From the NCBI GenBank assembly GCA_018608545.1, contig JABAZI010000060.1, forward strand, positions 45,793-99,042: 53,250 nt of DNA, in the 5' to 3' direction. Below are positions 25,970-35,388 of the stretch, in pieces (within the stretch, counting starts at the first letter, position 1; every line of letters begins with the position of its first letter). A program made the position numbers and the translations under genes. This DNA is from Polaribacter sp. Its GTDB lineage: Bacteria; Bacteroidota; Bacteroidia; Flavobacteriales; Flavobacteriaceae. The notes beneath the pieces are model-generated. The model did no database searches. It was given only the letters and a program-made list of their open reading frames with translations, and was not told the origin of the DNA.

Positions 25970-27457
25970 ATGGGTATTATTTTTAAACAGTCTTTAAAGA
26001 ATACACTTTTTATTTATTTGGGTTTTGCCTTTGGAGGTATGAACACACTATTTTTATATACTCGTTTTTTAGAAGATGATTACTATGGTCTTGTGACTTT
26101 CTTATTGTCTACATCGAATCTATTAATGCCTTTAATTGCTCTAGGAGTTCACCACACCATTGTGAAATTTTTTTCTAGTTATTTTACAAAATTTGAGAAA
26201 GATCGTTTTTTGTCATCTGTTCTTTTTTTACCGATTCTAATCGCAATTCCAATTGCTTATTTTGGAAACCATTTCTACCAACAAATAGGGGATTATTTAT
26301 CAGTAAAAAACCCGATTATAAAAGAGTATACCTTTGTTATTTTTTTAGTTGCTGTATTTACATCTTATTTTGAGATTTTTTATGCATGGGCTAAAGTTCA
26401 ATTTCAATCGGTGATTGGTACTATTTTAAAAGAGTTATATAATAGGGTTGTTGTTATGATTCTATTATTTGCTGTTTATTTTAGTTTTATTTCAAAGACA
26501 GAATTTATCTACTATTTAACAGGAGCTTATTTTTTAAGAACTCTTATCATGATGTTGTATGCTTTTAAATTATACTTGCCAAAATTCACTTTTTCTGTAC
26601 CTGATAACTTTAAAGAAGTACTTCGTTTTTCTGCATATATTATCCTAGCAGGAAGCGCTGGTGCAATTATTTTAGATATTGATAAATTTATGATTCCAGG
26701 AAAAGAATCTTTGGTAAAAGCAGCATATTATTCCGTAGCTGTTTTTATAGGTTCTTTTATTGAAGCTCCAAGTAGAGCAATGTTAAACATTTTACAGCCT
26801 TTAACCTCAAAAACTCTGAACGAGAATAATCATGACGAGGTAGCCTCTTTATATAAAAAAAGTTCTATTAATTTATTATTAATTAGTGGTCTTTTTTTTG
26901 TGTTAATAAACACAAACATACAGCAGCTTTATTTGTTGTTACCCCAAGAATATGCCGGAGGTGTGTTGGTGGTACTAATGATTTCTTTACTCAAGTTATT
27001 TAATGGCTTTATGGGGAATAATGGTGCAATCATTAACAATTCAAAGTTTTATAAAATAATGCTTCCCATTAGTGTTTGTATGGCATTGTCGGTGTATTTA
27101 TTAAATAAACTTTTTTATTATGAGCTAGAAATGGGAACAGACGGTTTAGCGTTGGCGACTTTAATTGTAATTTTTTCTGCAAATATGTTTAAACTGTACT
27201 TTGTAAAAAAGAAATTTTCTATGACACCCTTCACTAAGAAAACATTTATAATGATTATGATTATTTCATTATTATATCTGTTGTTTAACTTTTGGGATTT
27301 CTCTATTGAAAATATGTATGTTTTAAATTTTCCAATCCATCCAATTATAAATATTTTCTTAAAAAGTTTATGTACAATAATAGTATATCTTTTCTTAATT
27401 TTTAGATTCAACATCTCCTCAGAGTTTTCAACTCTTTTTAAAAGATATTACAAATAG
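25970..27457 (+). CDS. Oligosaccharide flippase (Wzx-like, MOP superfamily)
   Basis: 495 aa with about 14 hydrophobic segments, the normal size for a lipid-linked oligosaccharide flippase. It starts 1 nt after the glycosyltransferase stop. The N-terminal half (LFIYLGFAFGGMNTLFLYTRFL) and IILAGSAGAIILDIDKFMIP resemble polysaccharide biosynthesis proteins of the RfbX/Wzx type. It would move undecaprenyl-linked oligosaccharide to the outer face of the inner membrane. A small open frame and the convergent Crp gene follow. Confidence 0.88.
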   Translation: MGIIFKQSLKNTLFIYLGFAFGGMNTLFLYTRFLEDDYYGLVTFLLSTSNLLMPLIALGVHHTIVKFFSSYFTKFEKDRFLSSVLFLPILIAIPIAYFGNHFYQQIGDYLSVKNPIIKEYTFVIFLVAVFTSYFEIFYAWAKVQFQSVIGTILKELYNRVVVMILLFAVYFSFISKTEFIYYLTGAYFLRTLIMMLYAFKLYLPKFTFSVPDNFKEVLRFSAYIILAGSAGAIILDIDKFMIPGKESLVKAAYYSVAVFIGSFIEAPSRAMLNILQPLTSKTLNENNHDEVASLYKKSSINLLLISGLFFVLINTNIQQLYLLLPQEYAGGVLVVLMISLLKLFNGFMGNNGAIINNSKFYKIMLPISVCMALSVYLLNKLFYYELEMGTDGLALATLIVIFSANMFKLYFVKKKFSMTPFTKKTFIMIMIISLLYLLFNFWDFSIENMYVLNFPIHPIINIFLKSLCTIIVYLFLIFRFNISSEFSTLFKRYYK

Positions 27458-27468
27458 TATTTGAGATT

Positions 27469-27588
27469 ATGAAAGTAGATGAAAGAAGTTCTAGTTTTTC
27501 TACAAAAAGAGCATTCTTGTTTGGAAAAAAATGTAACCTATATAATAATAAAGTTAATTTTATAGGTTTAGAAAATTATCTTGAATAA
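27469..27588 (+). CDS. Candidate 39-aa small ORF between flippase and Crp gene
   Basis: Starts 11 nt after the flippase stop (ATG 27469) and reads MKVDERSSSFSTKRAFLFGK... to TAA at 27588, overlapping the convergent Crp gene by 13 nt. The protein is hydrophilic and I do not recognise it. It may be an unrelated short frame, a gene remnant, or a real small protein in the glycan operon. No SD sequence is seen, which is normal here. Confidence 0.25.
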   Translation: MKVDERSSSFSTKRAFLFGKKCNLYNNKVNFIGLENYLE

Positions 27589-28154
27589 TATTCTCTCCTA
27601 ATTCTACTGAGTTGTGTTGGGGTTATATTTAAATAAGAAGCTATGTGATATTGCGGAATTAAGTTTTCAATATCAGGGATTTCTTTCTTTAGTTTAATAT
27701 ATCTTTCCGTAGAATTTAAAACAGATAAATCATACACTTTATTTTCAGAATTGATATAACTTCCCTCTAAAATTTTAATGTAAAAGCTGGAAAACTCTAA
27801 ATCTGAATTTGTCAATGTTAGAAAATCTTGGTAATTTCCTTCTAAAACCTCACAGTCAGTTAAGCAATCAAAAATTAGTGTAGATGCTTGTTTTTTAACA
27901 AGCGCAGTTAAAGGAGCAAAAACACAAATAGATTTGTGTAAAATTTTAATATGTTCCTTTCCATTCGGACCGACAACATAACTTCTGACAACGCCCTCTT
28001 TTAAGATATAAAACTTTGAGGGTGTTTCGCCTAATTTTATAATAATGTCATTTTTCTTAAAAACCTTAGGTTTTAAAATGTCATTTAGTTTATATGCAAA
28101 TTCGTCAGAATTGGAAAGAGAATATAATTTAGTGATTTTTTTAATAAAGTTCAT
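27576..28154 (-). CDS. Crp/Fnr family transcriptional regulator
   Basis: 192 aa. The N-terminal ~125 residues form a cyclic-nucleotide-binding-type beta roll: FKKNDIIIKLGETPSKFYIL and KEGVVRSYVVGPNGKEHIKIL. The C-terminal ~60 residues carry a winged-helix-like HTH (IASYLNITPTQLSRIRREYY). The short length matches Bacteroidota Crp-like regulators; many do not bind cAMP. The ligand is unknown. A perfect -7 box lies upstream at 28194-28201. Confidence 0.88.
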   Translation of the reverse strand: MNFIKKITKLYSLSNSDEFAYKLNDILKPKVFKKNDIIIKLGETPSKFYILKEGVVRSYVVGPNGKEHIKILHKSICVFAPLTALVKKQASTLIFDCLTDCEVLEGNYQDFLTLTNSDLEFSSFYIKILEGSYINSENKVYDLSVLNSTERYIKLKKEIPDIENLIPQYHIASYLNITPTQLSRIRREYYSR

Positions 28155-28193
28155 ATCATCTTAAAAGAATAAAAAATTTATATTACCCTTAAA

Positions 28194-28201
28194 CAAATTT
28201 A
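28194..28201 (-). promoter_or_regulatory. -7 box of the Crp-type regulator gene
   Basis: TAAATTTG on the minus strand, a perfect TAnnTTTG, 40 nt upstream of the ATG. No clear TTG at -33. Confidence 0.5.
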
Positions 28202-28384
28202 ACATAATGATTTCTTAGTTTCATAGACATACATTGAAATAGTTATTTTTTTTAAAAAAAAATAATCTTTTTAACAGATTCAAAATAAGTAAATATCTTT
28301 TTAAAAATTAGTAATTAAATATCTATAAATTAATTTTATAAGAAGATGGCTTTTTTGTGAAGTCGTTAAAAAATATAAACCTTT

Positions 28385-28990
28385 TTATTTTAAATAACTT
28401 ATGGCATTTGGACCTTCCATGAAAAGAAGGTCTAAAATTGACAAATTGTCGATATAACCATGCTTATTGTCAAACATTTGAATGTATTTATCTAGGGGTT
28501 TCTTAGGTTGTTTTTTCATATCTGCAAGATTTCTGTAGTCACTTTCATTACCTTTTGTAAGATACTCTTTTGTCTTAGAGAACTGTTGATTTATTTGCAA
28601 AGCATCTGTTATAAATAGATGCGTATCAATATTTACATCCTGTAAATAGGTGTATTTTTTGGTAAAAATAGCGAGTAGGTCATCTTCGTAAAATTCATAA
28701 AAAGGAGACGATCTGTAAGCTGATTGTAAAGATTTTAAATGATGTTCTTGCCAATAAGAATTACCATCAACTAACATGTCTTTTGTTTTTTTTCTTAAAG
28801 ACGAATTTTCTTTTTTTTCTTTTACAGGAATATTTAATAACTGTTTTCCGTTAGAATTATATATGTAGCAACGATTCCTGTAGCTTTGTTTTTGAAAATT
28901 ATCCTCCACTTCAAAAATAATGCTATCAGATTTTATGATTTCAGAATATTGAGAGATAGGAGCGAAATATGTTGGAATAAATAACGACAT
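28385..28990 (-). CDS. WbqC family protein
   Basis: 201 aa. Conserved WbqC features: an opening IPTYFAPISQYSEI with a YFxPxxxY-like pattern, FEVEDNFQKQSYRNRCYI, then LNIPVKEK and HLKSLQSAYRSSPFYEFYED. WbqC proteins are linked to O-antigen or glycan biosynthesis, and may add an amino acid or acyl substituent to sugars; the activity is not established here. It starts 5 nt after the lepB stop and is last in the parA operon. Confidence 0.85.
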   Translation of the reverse strand: MSLFIPTYFAPISQYSEIIKSDSIIFEVEDNFQKQSYRNRCYIYNSNGKQLLNIPVKEKKENSSLRKKTKDMLVDGNSYWQEHHLKSLQSAYRSSPFYEFYEDDLLAIFTKKYTYLQDVNIDTHLFITDALQINQQFSKTKEYLTKGNESDYRNLADMKKQPKKPLDKYIQMFDNKHGYIDNLSILDLLFMEGPNAISYLK

Positions 28991-28995
28991 TATCC

Positions 28996-30699
28996 CTATT
29001 TTTTTTCAGATTTCTTTTTTCCTTTGTAAAAGTTATAACCGATATACAGCAGTACAAATAATAAAACGAAGTATCTGTATGAAGTAGGTTTTCCTTCACC
29101 ATGAACTGTAGTGAACATTCTATCCCATCGAATCGATTTTAATTTGGCTCCTAAAGAAGGAGCATTTGCATCCCAACTAAACCAAACCATTACGGGTTTA
29201 CCTAGCACATGATCAAATGGTACATATCCCCAATAGCGGGCATCCAAAGAGTTATGTCTGTTGTCTCCTATAAGATAAAAATAATCTTGTTTAAAGGTAT
29301 ATGAATTTGTTTTTACTCCATTTATAAAGATATGATCACCAACAATCTGTAAATCATTATTTTCATAATTTTTTATGATCTGTTCATAAAAAGGGAGTGA
29401 TTCTGAATCTATTTTAACAGTTGTTCCAGCTTTTGGAATGTATATAGGACCAAAATTGTCCTGACTCCAGCCTAACTTTTCTATGTGTGGAAATATAGCT
29501 TTATCAGCCTCATGATTTACTTTATTTATTGAAACAGTTAATGGGTAGGCATATAAACGCGTTACCTCTTCTTCTGTCAAATTAATATTTATTTTATTTT
29601 CAACAGAAAACATTTTTAGCTTTCTCGCAAAATTAGGATTTATGCCTCCGGCAACTTCCGTATAAATAGAATCTGAACCAATTTTAGATAAATTACCATT
29701 CTTTTTTATTGCATCTTGCACTTTAGGGTTCTCCCAGTATTCAGATAAAATTTTATAAACTCCGGTCCTTTCTTTATTAATTAAGAATTTTGGATAGGTA
29801 TTTTGATTAATAGGTTTCTTAGATTCATAGGTGTAATAAAATTGTAATTTTGCTCTTTCTGGCAAATCATTCTTTTTTCCATTTATATAAAAATATCCAT
29901 TTCTCATTTCCAAAGAGTCTCCCGCTATACCCACAGATCGTTTTACATAGTTTGTCTTTTTGTCAACAGGTTTGTATGTGAATTTTCCAGAAGTATCTCC
30001 CCACATTGTAGCCAGAGTATCTGCAGGCCAATTAAAACAAACAATATCATTATTTTTAATATTTTGAATACCAGGTAAACGTGTATAGGGAAGTTGTGGG
30101 TTTTTTAAATAAGAGGCTTTTCCTAAGTAGGGTATAGAATCATGTACCATTGGAGCTGCAATAACTGTAGAGGGTACTCTTGCTCCATAATGGAACTTAC
30201 TAACAAAAAGGTAATCTCCCACTAATAACGATTTTTCTAAAGATGAAGTAGGTATCGTAAAGGGCTGAATAAAGTAGGTGTGAACCAATGTGGCAGCAAC
30301 AATAGCAAATGTGATAGAACTAATCCATTCCCCTAATTCAGACCTAGCTTTTAGACTTCTATCCGGATTGTGTTGTAAATCTGTAGCGTAATTAATGTAA
30401 AATAAATATAAACCTAGCGTAATAATGACAAAAAATGAATCTGATTTTTTATAATAACCAAAGGTCCTAATGGTTTCAATCCAAATCACAGGAAACATTA
30501 ATAAGTTAACAACAGGAATAAAAAGTAAGAGGATCCACCATTTGGGACGATTGATGATTTTCATTAAAACAATACCATTATATACTGGAATTATAGCTTC
30601 CCATGCTTTTCTGCCTGCTTTTTTATAGAGCTTCCAAGTTCCTAAAAAGTGAAGTAATTGTATCGCTAAAAAAAAGATAGCCCATTCTGTAAATGTCAT
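28996..30699 (-). CDS. lepB: Signal peptidase I, extended form
   Basis: 567 aa, much longer than the ~320-aa E. coli enzyme. The N-terminal ~125 residues contain several membrane helices (about 5-20, 55-70, 88-103, 124-145). The catalytic serine is Ser153 in IPTSSLEKSLLVGD, and the general-base lysine is Lys253 in YVKRSVGIAGD. The GDNR box (YLIGDNRHNSLDARYWGYVP) is near the C-terminus. A long insertion (about 265-440) separates the lysine box from GDNR, as in other Bacteroidota enzymes. A final membrane helix (about 538-558) precedes a basic tail. It removes signal peptides from exported proteins at the inner membrane. Downstream of dapB in the operon. Confidence 0.95.
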   Translation of the reverse strand: MTFTEWAIFFLAIQLLHFLGTWKLYKKAGRKAWEAIIPVYNGIVLMKIINRPKWWILLLFIPVVNLLMFPVIWIETIRTFGYYKKSDSFFVIITLGLYLFYINYATDLQHNPDRSLKARSELGEWISSITFAIVAATLVHTYFIQPFTIPTSSLEKSLLVGDYLFVSKFHYGARVPSTVIAAPMVHDSIPYLGKASYLKNPQLPYTRLPGIQNIKNNDIVCFNWPADTLATMWGDTSGKFTYKPVDKKTNYVKRSVGIAGDSLEMRNGYFYINGKKNDLPERAKLQFYYTYESKKPINQNTYPKFLINKERTGVYKILSEYWENPKVQDAIKKNGNLSKIGSDSIYTEVAGGINPNFARKLKMFSVENKININLTEEEVTRLYAYPLTVSINKVNHEADKAIFPHIEKLGWSQDNFGPIYIPKAGTTVKIDSESLPFYEQIIKNYENNDLQIVGDHIFINGVKTNSYTFKQDYFYLIGDNRHNSLDARYWGYVPFDHVLGKPVMVWFSWDANAPSLGAKLKSIRWDRMFTTVHGEGKPTSYRYFVLLFVLLYIGYNFYKGKKKSEKK

Positions 30700-30760
30700 A
30701 ATTATATGTTTTAATATTTTCTAGTAATTTTTTATTTAATTGATACTTATCGATTTCAAT

Positions 30761-31465
30761 TTATGAATCAATATTAAGTACATCTTTCATTGTGAAAATT
30801 CCTTCTTTCCCAAGAATCCATTCTGCAGCAACTACAGCCCCTAAAGCAAAACCTTCTCTACTATTTGCAGTGTGTTTGATTTCTAAAGAATCAACTTTAG
30901 AGTCATACCAAACTGAGTGCGTGCCAGGGATTTTAGGAATTCTTTTAGCGATGATGGGAATGTTTTCTTCAGAAGTTTTCGTTCCTAATTCCCAATTTTT
31001 TTTAGAAGAATTTTCTATGATTCCTTCTGCCAAGGTTATCGCTGTTCCACTTGGAGCATCTAGTTTTTTTGTATGATGAATTTCTTCCATAGAAATATCA
31101 TAGTCGCTCAAATGATGCATCATTTTTGCCAATTGTTTATTTAATTCAAAAAATATATTGACACCCAGACTATAGTTTGATGCATAAATAAAAGCACTTT
31201 TCTTTTCTTTACAAAGTTTTACAGCCTCCTCGTATTTATCTAGCCAGCCTGTAGTTCCAGAAATTACAGGTACATTGTTGTTTATGCAATTGGTAATATT
31301 GTTAAATGCCGAAGAAGGTACACTAAAATCAATAGCAACATCTGCTATTGTTATATCAATAGTATCATCAACATCTTTTCTGATTACGATTTCATGTCCA
31401 CGAGATAAAGCAATTTTCTCAATTTCTTTTCCCATTCTTCCGTAACCTAATAGTGCGATTTTCAT
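30761..31465 (-). CDS. dapB: 4-hydroxy-tetrahydrodipicolinate reductase
   Basis: 234 aa, near the usual 240-270. GYGRMG (7-12) is the NAD(P)H-binding loop. ISGTTGW (69-75) and MEEIHHTKKLDAPSGTA (127-141) contain the substrate-binding and catalytic His/Lys. It makes tetrahydrodipicolinate in the lysine and diaminopimelate pathway and so supplies peptidoglycan. The start is 2 nt after the DUF5683 stop. Located between DUF5683 and lepB. Confidence 0.95.
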   Translation of the reverse strand: MKIALLGYGRMGKEIEKIALSRGHEIVIRKDVDDTIDITIADVAIDFSVPSSAFNNITNCINNNVPVISGTTGWLDKYEEAVKLCKEKKSAFIYASNYSLGVNIFFELNKQLAKMMHHLSDYDISMEEIHHTKKLDAPSGTAITLAEGIIENSSKKNWELGTKTSEENIPIIAKRIPKIPGTHSVWYDSKVDSLEIKHTANSREGFALGAVVAAEWILGKEGIFTMKDVLNIDS

Positions 31466-31466
31466 T

Positions 31467-32057
31467 TTAAAAATTATATTTGATTGTTAAGCCTACTTTT
31501 GGAGCATCTATTTTTATAGGATCATTTATAAAAGTAGGTTTGAGTGATAAATTATCATCGGTGTTAAATTGGAGTAAATGCGAATTCACACTGGCCTCTA
31601 CAATTTGTAACACATATAAAATTATGGATGTTAAAAGCGATAAATCTCTATTTTCTCTCAATTGATCCTGTGCTCTTTCTAACGTTCTTAAAGAAATAAT
31701 TTCATTTCCATCGATAGTAAATTCGTCAATTAAATTATTTCTTCTCAGTTTGTATGCTGTTCTATATCTCTTATATTCTTTATTATTATTTAAATAATAA
31801 TAAATACTCGTACCCATGGCACCCCAGACAATTGGAGTTTTCCAATATTTTTTATTATAAATTTGACCTAATCCAGGGAAAATAGCAGAATAAAATGCCG
31901 CCTTAGCAGGAGCAAGAGGGTTGTAAATTCCTGCTTTTTCAATTTTAATGTCTTTTTTAAACATTTCACGATCAATATTTACAGAATCTTTCTGTCCAAG
32001 AACGGGCGCAGAAAAAAATGCAAAGAAAAAAACAAATATGATTCTTTTTAAAGGCAC
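31467..32057 (-). CDS. DUF5683 family membrane protein
   Basis: 196 aa. Signal-like N-terminal helix (FVFFFAFFSAPVLGQ), then AAFYSAIFPGLGQIYNKKYWKTP, the hallmark of DUF5683, and a further hydrophobic stretch (IVWGAMGTSIYYYL), with a TSIILYVLQIVEASV helix near 145-160. Function unknown. It is always seen by me in this neighbourhood in Flavobacteriia (parA, parB, DUF5683, dapB, lepB). Starts directly against the parB stop. Confidence 0.85.
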   Translation of the reverse strand: MPLKRIIFVFFFAFFSAPVLGQKDSVNIDREMFKKDIKIEKAGIYNPLAPAKAAFYSAIFPGLGQIYNKKYWKTPIVWGAMGTSIYYYLNNNKEYKRYRTAYKLRRNNLIDEFTIDGNEIISLRTLERAQDQLRENRDLSLLTSIILYVLQIVEASVNSHLLQFNTDDNLSLKPTFINDPIKIDAPKVGLTIKYNF

Positions 32058-32942
32058 TTATTTTAATAAGTTTTTTATACGGTTGAAATCTTCTTCAGAA
32101 TGAAACGGAATTAAAATTTTTCCTTTACCATTTGAACTAACTGTAATGTCAATTTTGTGTCCAAAATACTCACTAATTCCATGAATACTTGTTTTTATGT
32201 AGCTAGGAACTTTCTTTTTACTAGGCTTAGTATTTGTCCCTGATTTTAAATTTTTTACAAGATCTTCAGTTTGTCTAACAGATAATTTCTCTCTTAAGAT
32301 TTTCTCATAAATTGCTAATTGGTCCTCTGTATTTTGAATGTTAATCATTGCGCGACCATGTCCCATAGAAATGAAACCGTCTCTCATTCCTGTCTGTAAA
32401 ATTGGATCTAATTTTAGTAATCGTAAATAATTGGTTACTGTTGAACGCTTTTTTCCAACTCGGGTACTTAACTCTTCTTGGGTTAGCTGAATTTCATCAA
32501 TTAAACGTTGATAAGAAAGCGCAACTTCTATCGGATCTAAATTCTTACGTTGTATATTTTCGACTAGCGCCATTTCAAGCATTTCTTGATCATTGGCTAA
32601 GCGAATATAAGCGGGTATTTTTTTGTTCCCTATTAATTTTGAAGCTCTAAAACGACGCTCACCTGAAACTAATTGAAATTTATTTCCATCTAATTTTCTT
32701 ACAGTTATCGGTTGAATAACTCCGAGTTCTTTGATTGAATTGGCTAATTCGACTAGCGCTTCTTCATCAAAATAAGTTCGAGGTTGGTAAGGGTTTACAT
32801 CAATCAAGTCTAGGCCTATCTCAATAATGCTTCCAACAACTTTGTCTGCATTTTTGTCGGTAGCAGAAATTACATGGGAAGATTCTTTCAGTAGGGCTGA
32901 TAATCCTCTTCCTAAAGCTTGTTTCTTGGTTGCTTTTGCCAT
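32058..32942 (-). CDS. parB: ParB family chromosome partitioning protein
   Basis: 294 aa. N-terminal domain with NPYQPRTYF and GERRFRASKLIG (the CTP-binding/ParB box), then an HTH (LTQEELSTRVGKKRSTVTNYLRLLKL), and a C-terminal dimerisation region. It binds parS sites and works with ParA in origin segregation; a parS sequence was not noticed in this window. It starts 1 nt after parA. Confidence 0.95.
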   Translation of the reverse strand: MAKATKKQALGRGLSALLKESSHVISATDKNADKVVGSIIEIGLDLIDVNPYQPRTYFDEEALVELANSIKELGVIQPITVRKLDGNKFQLVSGERRFRASKLIGNKKIPAYIRLANDQEMLEMALVENIQRKNLDPIEVALSYQRLIDEIQLTQEELSTRVGKKRSTVTNYLRLLKLDPILQTGMRDGFISMGHGRAMINIQNTEDQLAIYEKILREKLSVRQTEDLVKNLKSGTNTKPSKKKVPSYIKTSIHGISEYFGHKIDITVSSNGKGKILIPFHSEEDFNRIKNLLK

Positions 32943-32943
32943 T

Positions 32944-33708
32944 TTATGAATTCTTTTTTAATAATTCTTGTGCTAAATTTAAGTAATTAACAGCACCTTT
33001 GCTTGTCGCGTCATAGGCAATAATACTTTCACCATAGCTAGGAGCTTCTCCTAAACGAGTATTTCTTCTAATAATAGTATCAAAAACCATGCTAGAAAAA
33101 TGTTTTCTAACCTCATCAACTACCTGATTAGAAAGTCGAAGACGGGAATCAAACATGGTAAGGAGCAATCCTTCTATATCTAGCTCCGAATTATGAATAT
33201 TTTGAATACTTTTTATCGTATTTAATAACTTGCCTAATCCTTCTAAAGCAAAATACTCACATTGAATTGGAATAATTACAGAATCGGCAGCTACAAGAGA
33301 GTTTAGAGTAATCAAACCAAGAGACGGAGCACAATCAATTAAAATATAATCGTAGTCATCTTTTAAATTTACCAGCGCTTTTTTTAACATATATTCTCGC
33401 TCATGTTGGTCTATTAACTCAATTTCGATTGCCACTAGATCAATGTGTGCAGGAATCATATCTAAATTTGGAGAAGCTGTTTTTACAATTGCTTCTTTTG
33501 CAGTAACGGTGTGTTCTAAAACTTGGTAGGTTCCTTTTTCTACAGATTCAACTTGAATACCTAATCCTGATGATGCATTTGCTTGAGGATCAGCATCAAT
33601 TAATAAAACACGTTTTTCTAGAACTCCTAAAGAAGCAGCTAAATTAATGCTAGTTGTTGTTTTACCAACACCGCCTTTCTGATTTGCAATAGCAATAATT
33701 TTTCCCAT
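32944..33708 (-). CDS. parA: ParA family chromosome partitioning ATPase
   Basis: 254 aa from ATG 33708, which starts MGKIIAIANQKGGVGKTT directly at the deviant Walker A (KGGVGKTT). Upstream residues to 33795 are open but lie in the leader and would not be translated if the promoter at 33777-33784 is used. The ATPase moves or tethers ParB-parS complexes on the nucleoid. Walker B-like DYILIDCAPSLGL is present. First gene of the parA-parB-DUF5683-dapB-lepB-WbqC run. Confidence 0.95.
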   Translation of the reverse strand: MGKIIAIANQKGGVGKTTTSINLAASLGVLEKRVLLIDADPQANASSGLGIQVESVEKGTYQVLEHTVTAKEAIVKTASPNLDMIPAHIDLVAIEIELIDQHEREYMLKKALVNLKDDYDYILIDCAPSLGLITLNSLVAADSVIIPIQCEYFALEGLGKLLNTIKSIQNIHNSELDIEGLLLTMFDSRLRLSNQVVDEVRKHFSSMVFDTIIRRNTRLGEAPSYGESIIAYDATSKGAVNYLNLAQELLKKNS

Positions 33709-33776
33709 TATAGAAGATTTCCTAACAAGTAGTAAATTTACATTTTTTTCTCTTTTTATGGAATGAAAGATGTTAA

Positions 33777-33784
33777 CAAAAGTA
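33777..33784 (-). promoter_or_regulatory. -7 box upstream of parA
   Basis: TACTTTTG on the minus strand, a perfect TAnnTTTG, about 70 nt before the parA ATG. It excludes the longer start at 33795. A second perfect box, TAAATTTG, lies further upstream at 33843-33850. Confidence 0.5.
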
Positions 33785-33842
33785 TAAACTTGCAAACCTC
33801 TTTGTTATAAGTCTTTAAGGCTTAATTTATGAAGTTTTTAAA

Positions 33843-33850
33843 CAAATTTA
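33843..33850 (-). promoter_or_regulatory. Second candidate -7 box upstream of parA
   Basis: TAAATTTG on the minus strand, a perfect match to TAnnTTTG. It may provide a second start for the parA transcript. Confidence 0.35.
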
Positions 33851-33899
33851 TATAAAAAAAATAGCCGATTTACTTTGGTATTTAGGTGTATATAAATGG

Positions 33900-35360
33900 T
33901 TATTTTTTGGGTATATTTTTTAGAATCTCTTGTAAAAATCTCCAAAATTTTTGTGTTGAAGAGATGCTGACTTTTTCATCTGGTGAATGTGCTCCTAAAA
34001 TGGTTGGTCCGAATGAAACCATATCCATTTTTGGGTAATTTTGTCCTAAAATACCACATTCTAATCCTGCGTGACAAGCAGCTACATGTGCTTTTTCTCC
34101 ATGTAAATCCTCGTAAATATTAGAAACTATTTCTAAAATTTTTGAATTTACATTAGGCTGCCATCCTGGATATTCACCTGAAATTTCAACCTCAAATCCA
34201 GCTAATTCAAAAGCAGATTTTAATGAATTTGTGAGGTCTTGTTTGTTGCTTTCAGAAGAAGAACGTATTAAGCATTTGACTTTAATAAGACCTTTCTGTA
34301 CAGTTACTTTTGCAATATTATTAGAGGTTTCTACAAGTCCTGAAATTGTAGGGCTCATTCTGTATACGCCATTTAACGAAGTGTAAATAGCTCTTATGAA
34401 GTTTTCCTGAATATTTAATTCCATAACTTTTTCAGGAGTTGCTATTTCCTGAATTTCAATAGTTAAGTTGGGTTCTATTGATAAAAATTCATTTTTTATT
34501 TGGGCAATCAACAGTTCTGTATTTCTAAGAAAAATTTTCTCAGAAATTTTGTCAATAGCAATAATGGCGTTGCTTTCACGAGGAATAGCATTTCTAAGAC
34601 TACCGCCGTTTATTTCTGAAATACGTAAACCAAATTTCGAAAAACCATCAAATAATAAACGGTTCATTATTTTGTTAGCATTCCCTAATCCTTTGTGAAT
34701 GTCCATTCCAGAATGCCCACCATTCAACCCTTTAACGGTAATTGAAAATCCTATTGTTTTTTGAGGTGTCACTTCTTCAGGGTATTTTCCAGTAGCAGTA
34801 ACATCGATACCCCCAGCACAACCCATTCCTATTTCATCATCCTCTTCTGTATCTAAATTTAAAAGAATTTCTCCTTCTAACAAACCAGCTTCAAGTCCCA
34901 TAGCTCCTGTCATACCCGTTTCTTCATCTATCGTAAACAGTGCTTCAATATTAGGATGCTGTATTTTTTTTGAAGACAAAACAGACATTATTGCGGCAAC
35001 ACCCATGCCATTGTCAGCGCCTAAAGTTGTTCCGTCTGCAGTAACCCAATCCCCCTCAATTAACATTTTAATTCCTTCGTTGTCGAAATCAAAAATAGTA
35101 GTACCGTTCTTTTGGTGAACCATATCTAAATGACTTTGCAAGACAATTGTTTTCCGGTTTTCAAAATTTTTAGTTGCTGGTTTTCTAATAATTACATTAC
35201 CCACCGAATCTGTAAAAGTCTCAAGATGTAAATCTTTACCAAAATTCATCATAAATTCAATCACTTGCTCTTCTTTTTTTGAAGGTCGAGGAATTGCATT
35301 TAAATTTGCAAAGTGATTCCAAATAATTTTTGGTTCTAATTTTTTGACAAGTTCACTCAT
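33900..35360 (-). CDS. pepD: Aminoacyl-histidine dipeptidase (M20 family)
   Basis: 486 aa. Metal ligands of the M20 di-zinc site are visible in LQSHLDMVHQK, LGADNGMGVAAIM and TIDEETGMTGAMG, with LDTEEDDEIGMGCAGG after and GAHSPDEKVSI near the end. The sequence matches PepD of the M20C group, which hydrolyses Xaa-His and other dipeptides in the cytosol. It follows the nitroreductase gene by 28 nt. Confidence 0.93.
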   Translation of the reverse strand: MSELVKKLEPKIIWNHFANLNAIPRPSKKEEQVIEFMMNFGKDLHLETFTDSVGNVIIRKPATKNFENRKTIVLQSHLDMVHQKNGTTIFDFDNEGIKMLIEGDWVTADGTTLGADNGMGVAAIMSVLSSKKIQHPNIEALFTIDEETGMTGAMGLEAGLLEGEILLNLDTEEDDEIGMGCAGGIDVTATGKYPEEVTPQKTIGFSITVKGLNGGHSGMDIHKGLGNANKIMNRLLFDGFSKFGLRISEINGGSLRNAIPRESNAIIAIDKISEKIFLRNTELLIAQIKNEFLSIEPNLTIEIQEIATPEKVMELNIQENFIRAIYTSLNGVYRMSPTISGLVETSNNIAKVTVQKGLIKVKCLIRSSSESNKQDLTNSLKSAFELAGFEVEISGEYPGWQPNVNSKILEIVSNIYEDLHGEKAHVAACHAGLECGILGQNYPKMDMVSFGPTILGAHSPDEKVSISSTQKFWRFLQEILKNIPKK

Positions 35361-35388
35361 GGTTTTAGTTTGTTTTTATGCTCTAAAT

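Noticed and set aside
32944..33900. parS site near parAB
   Set aside because: No sequence resembling TGTTTCACGTGAAACA was noticed here; a short CACGTG-like stretch near 37,885 lacks the flanks.
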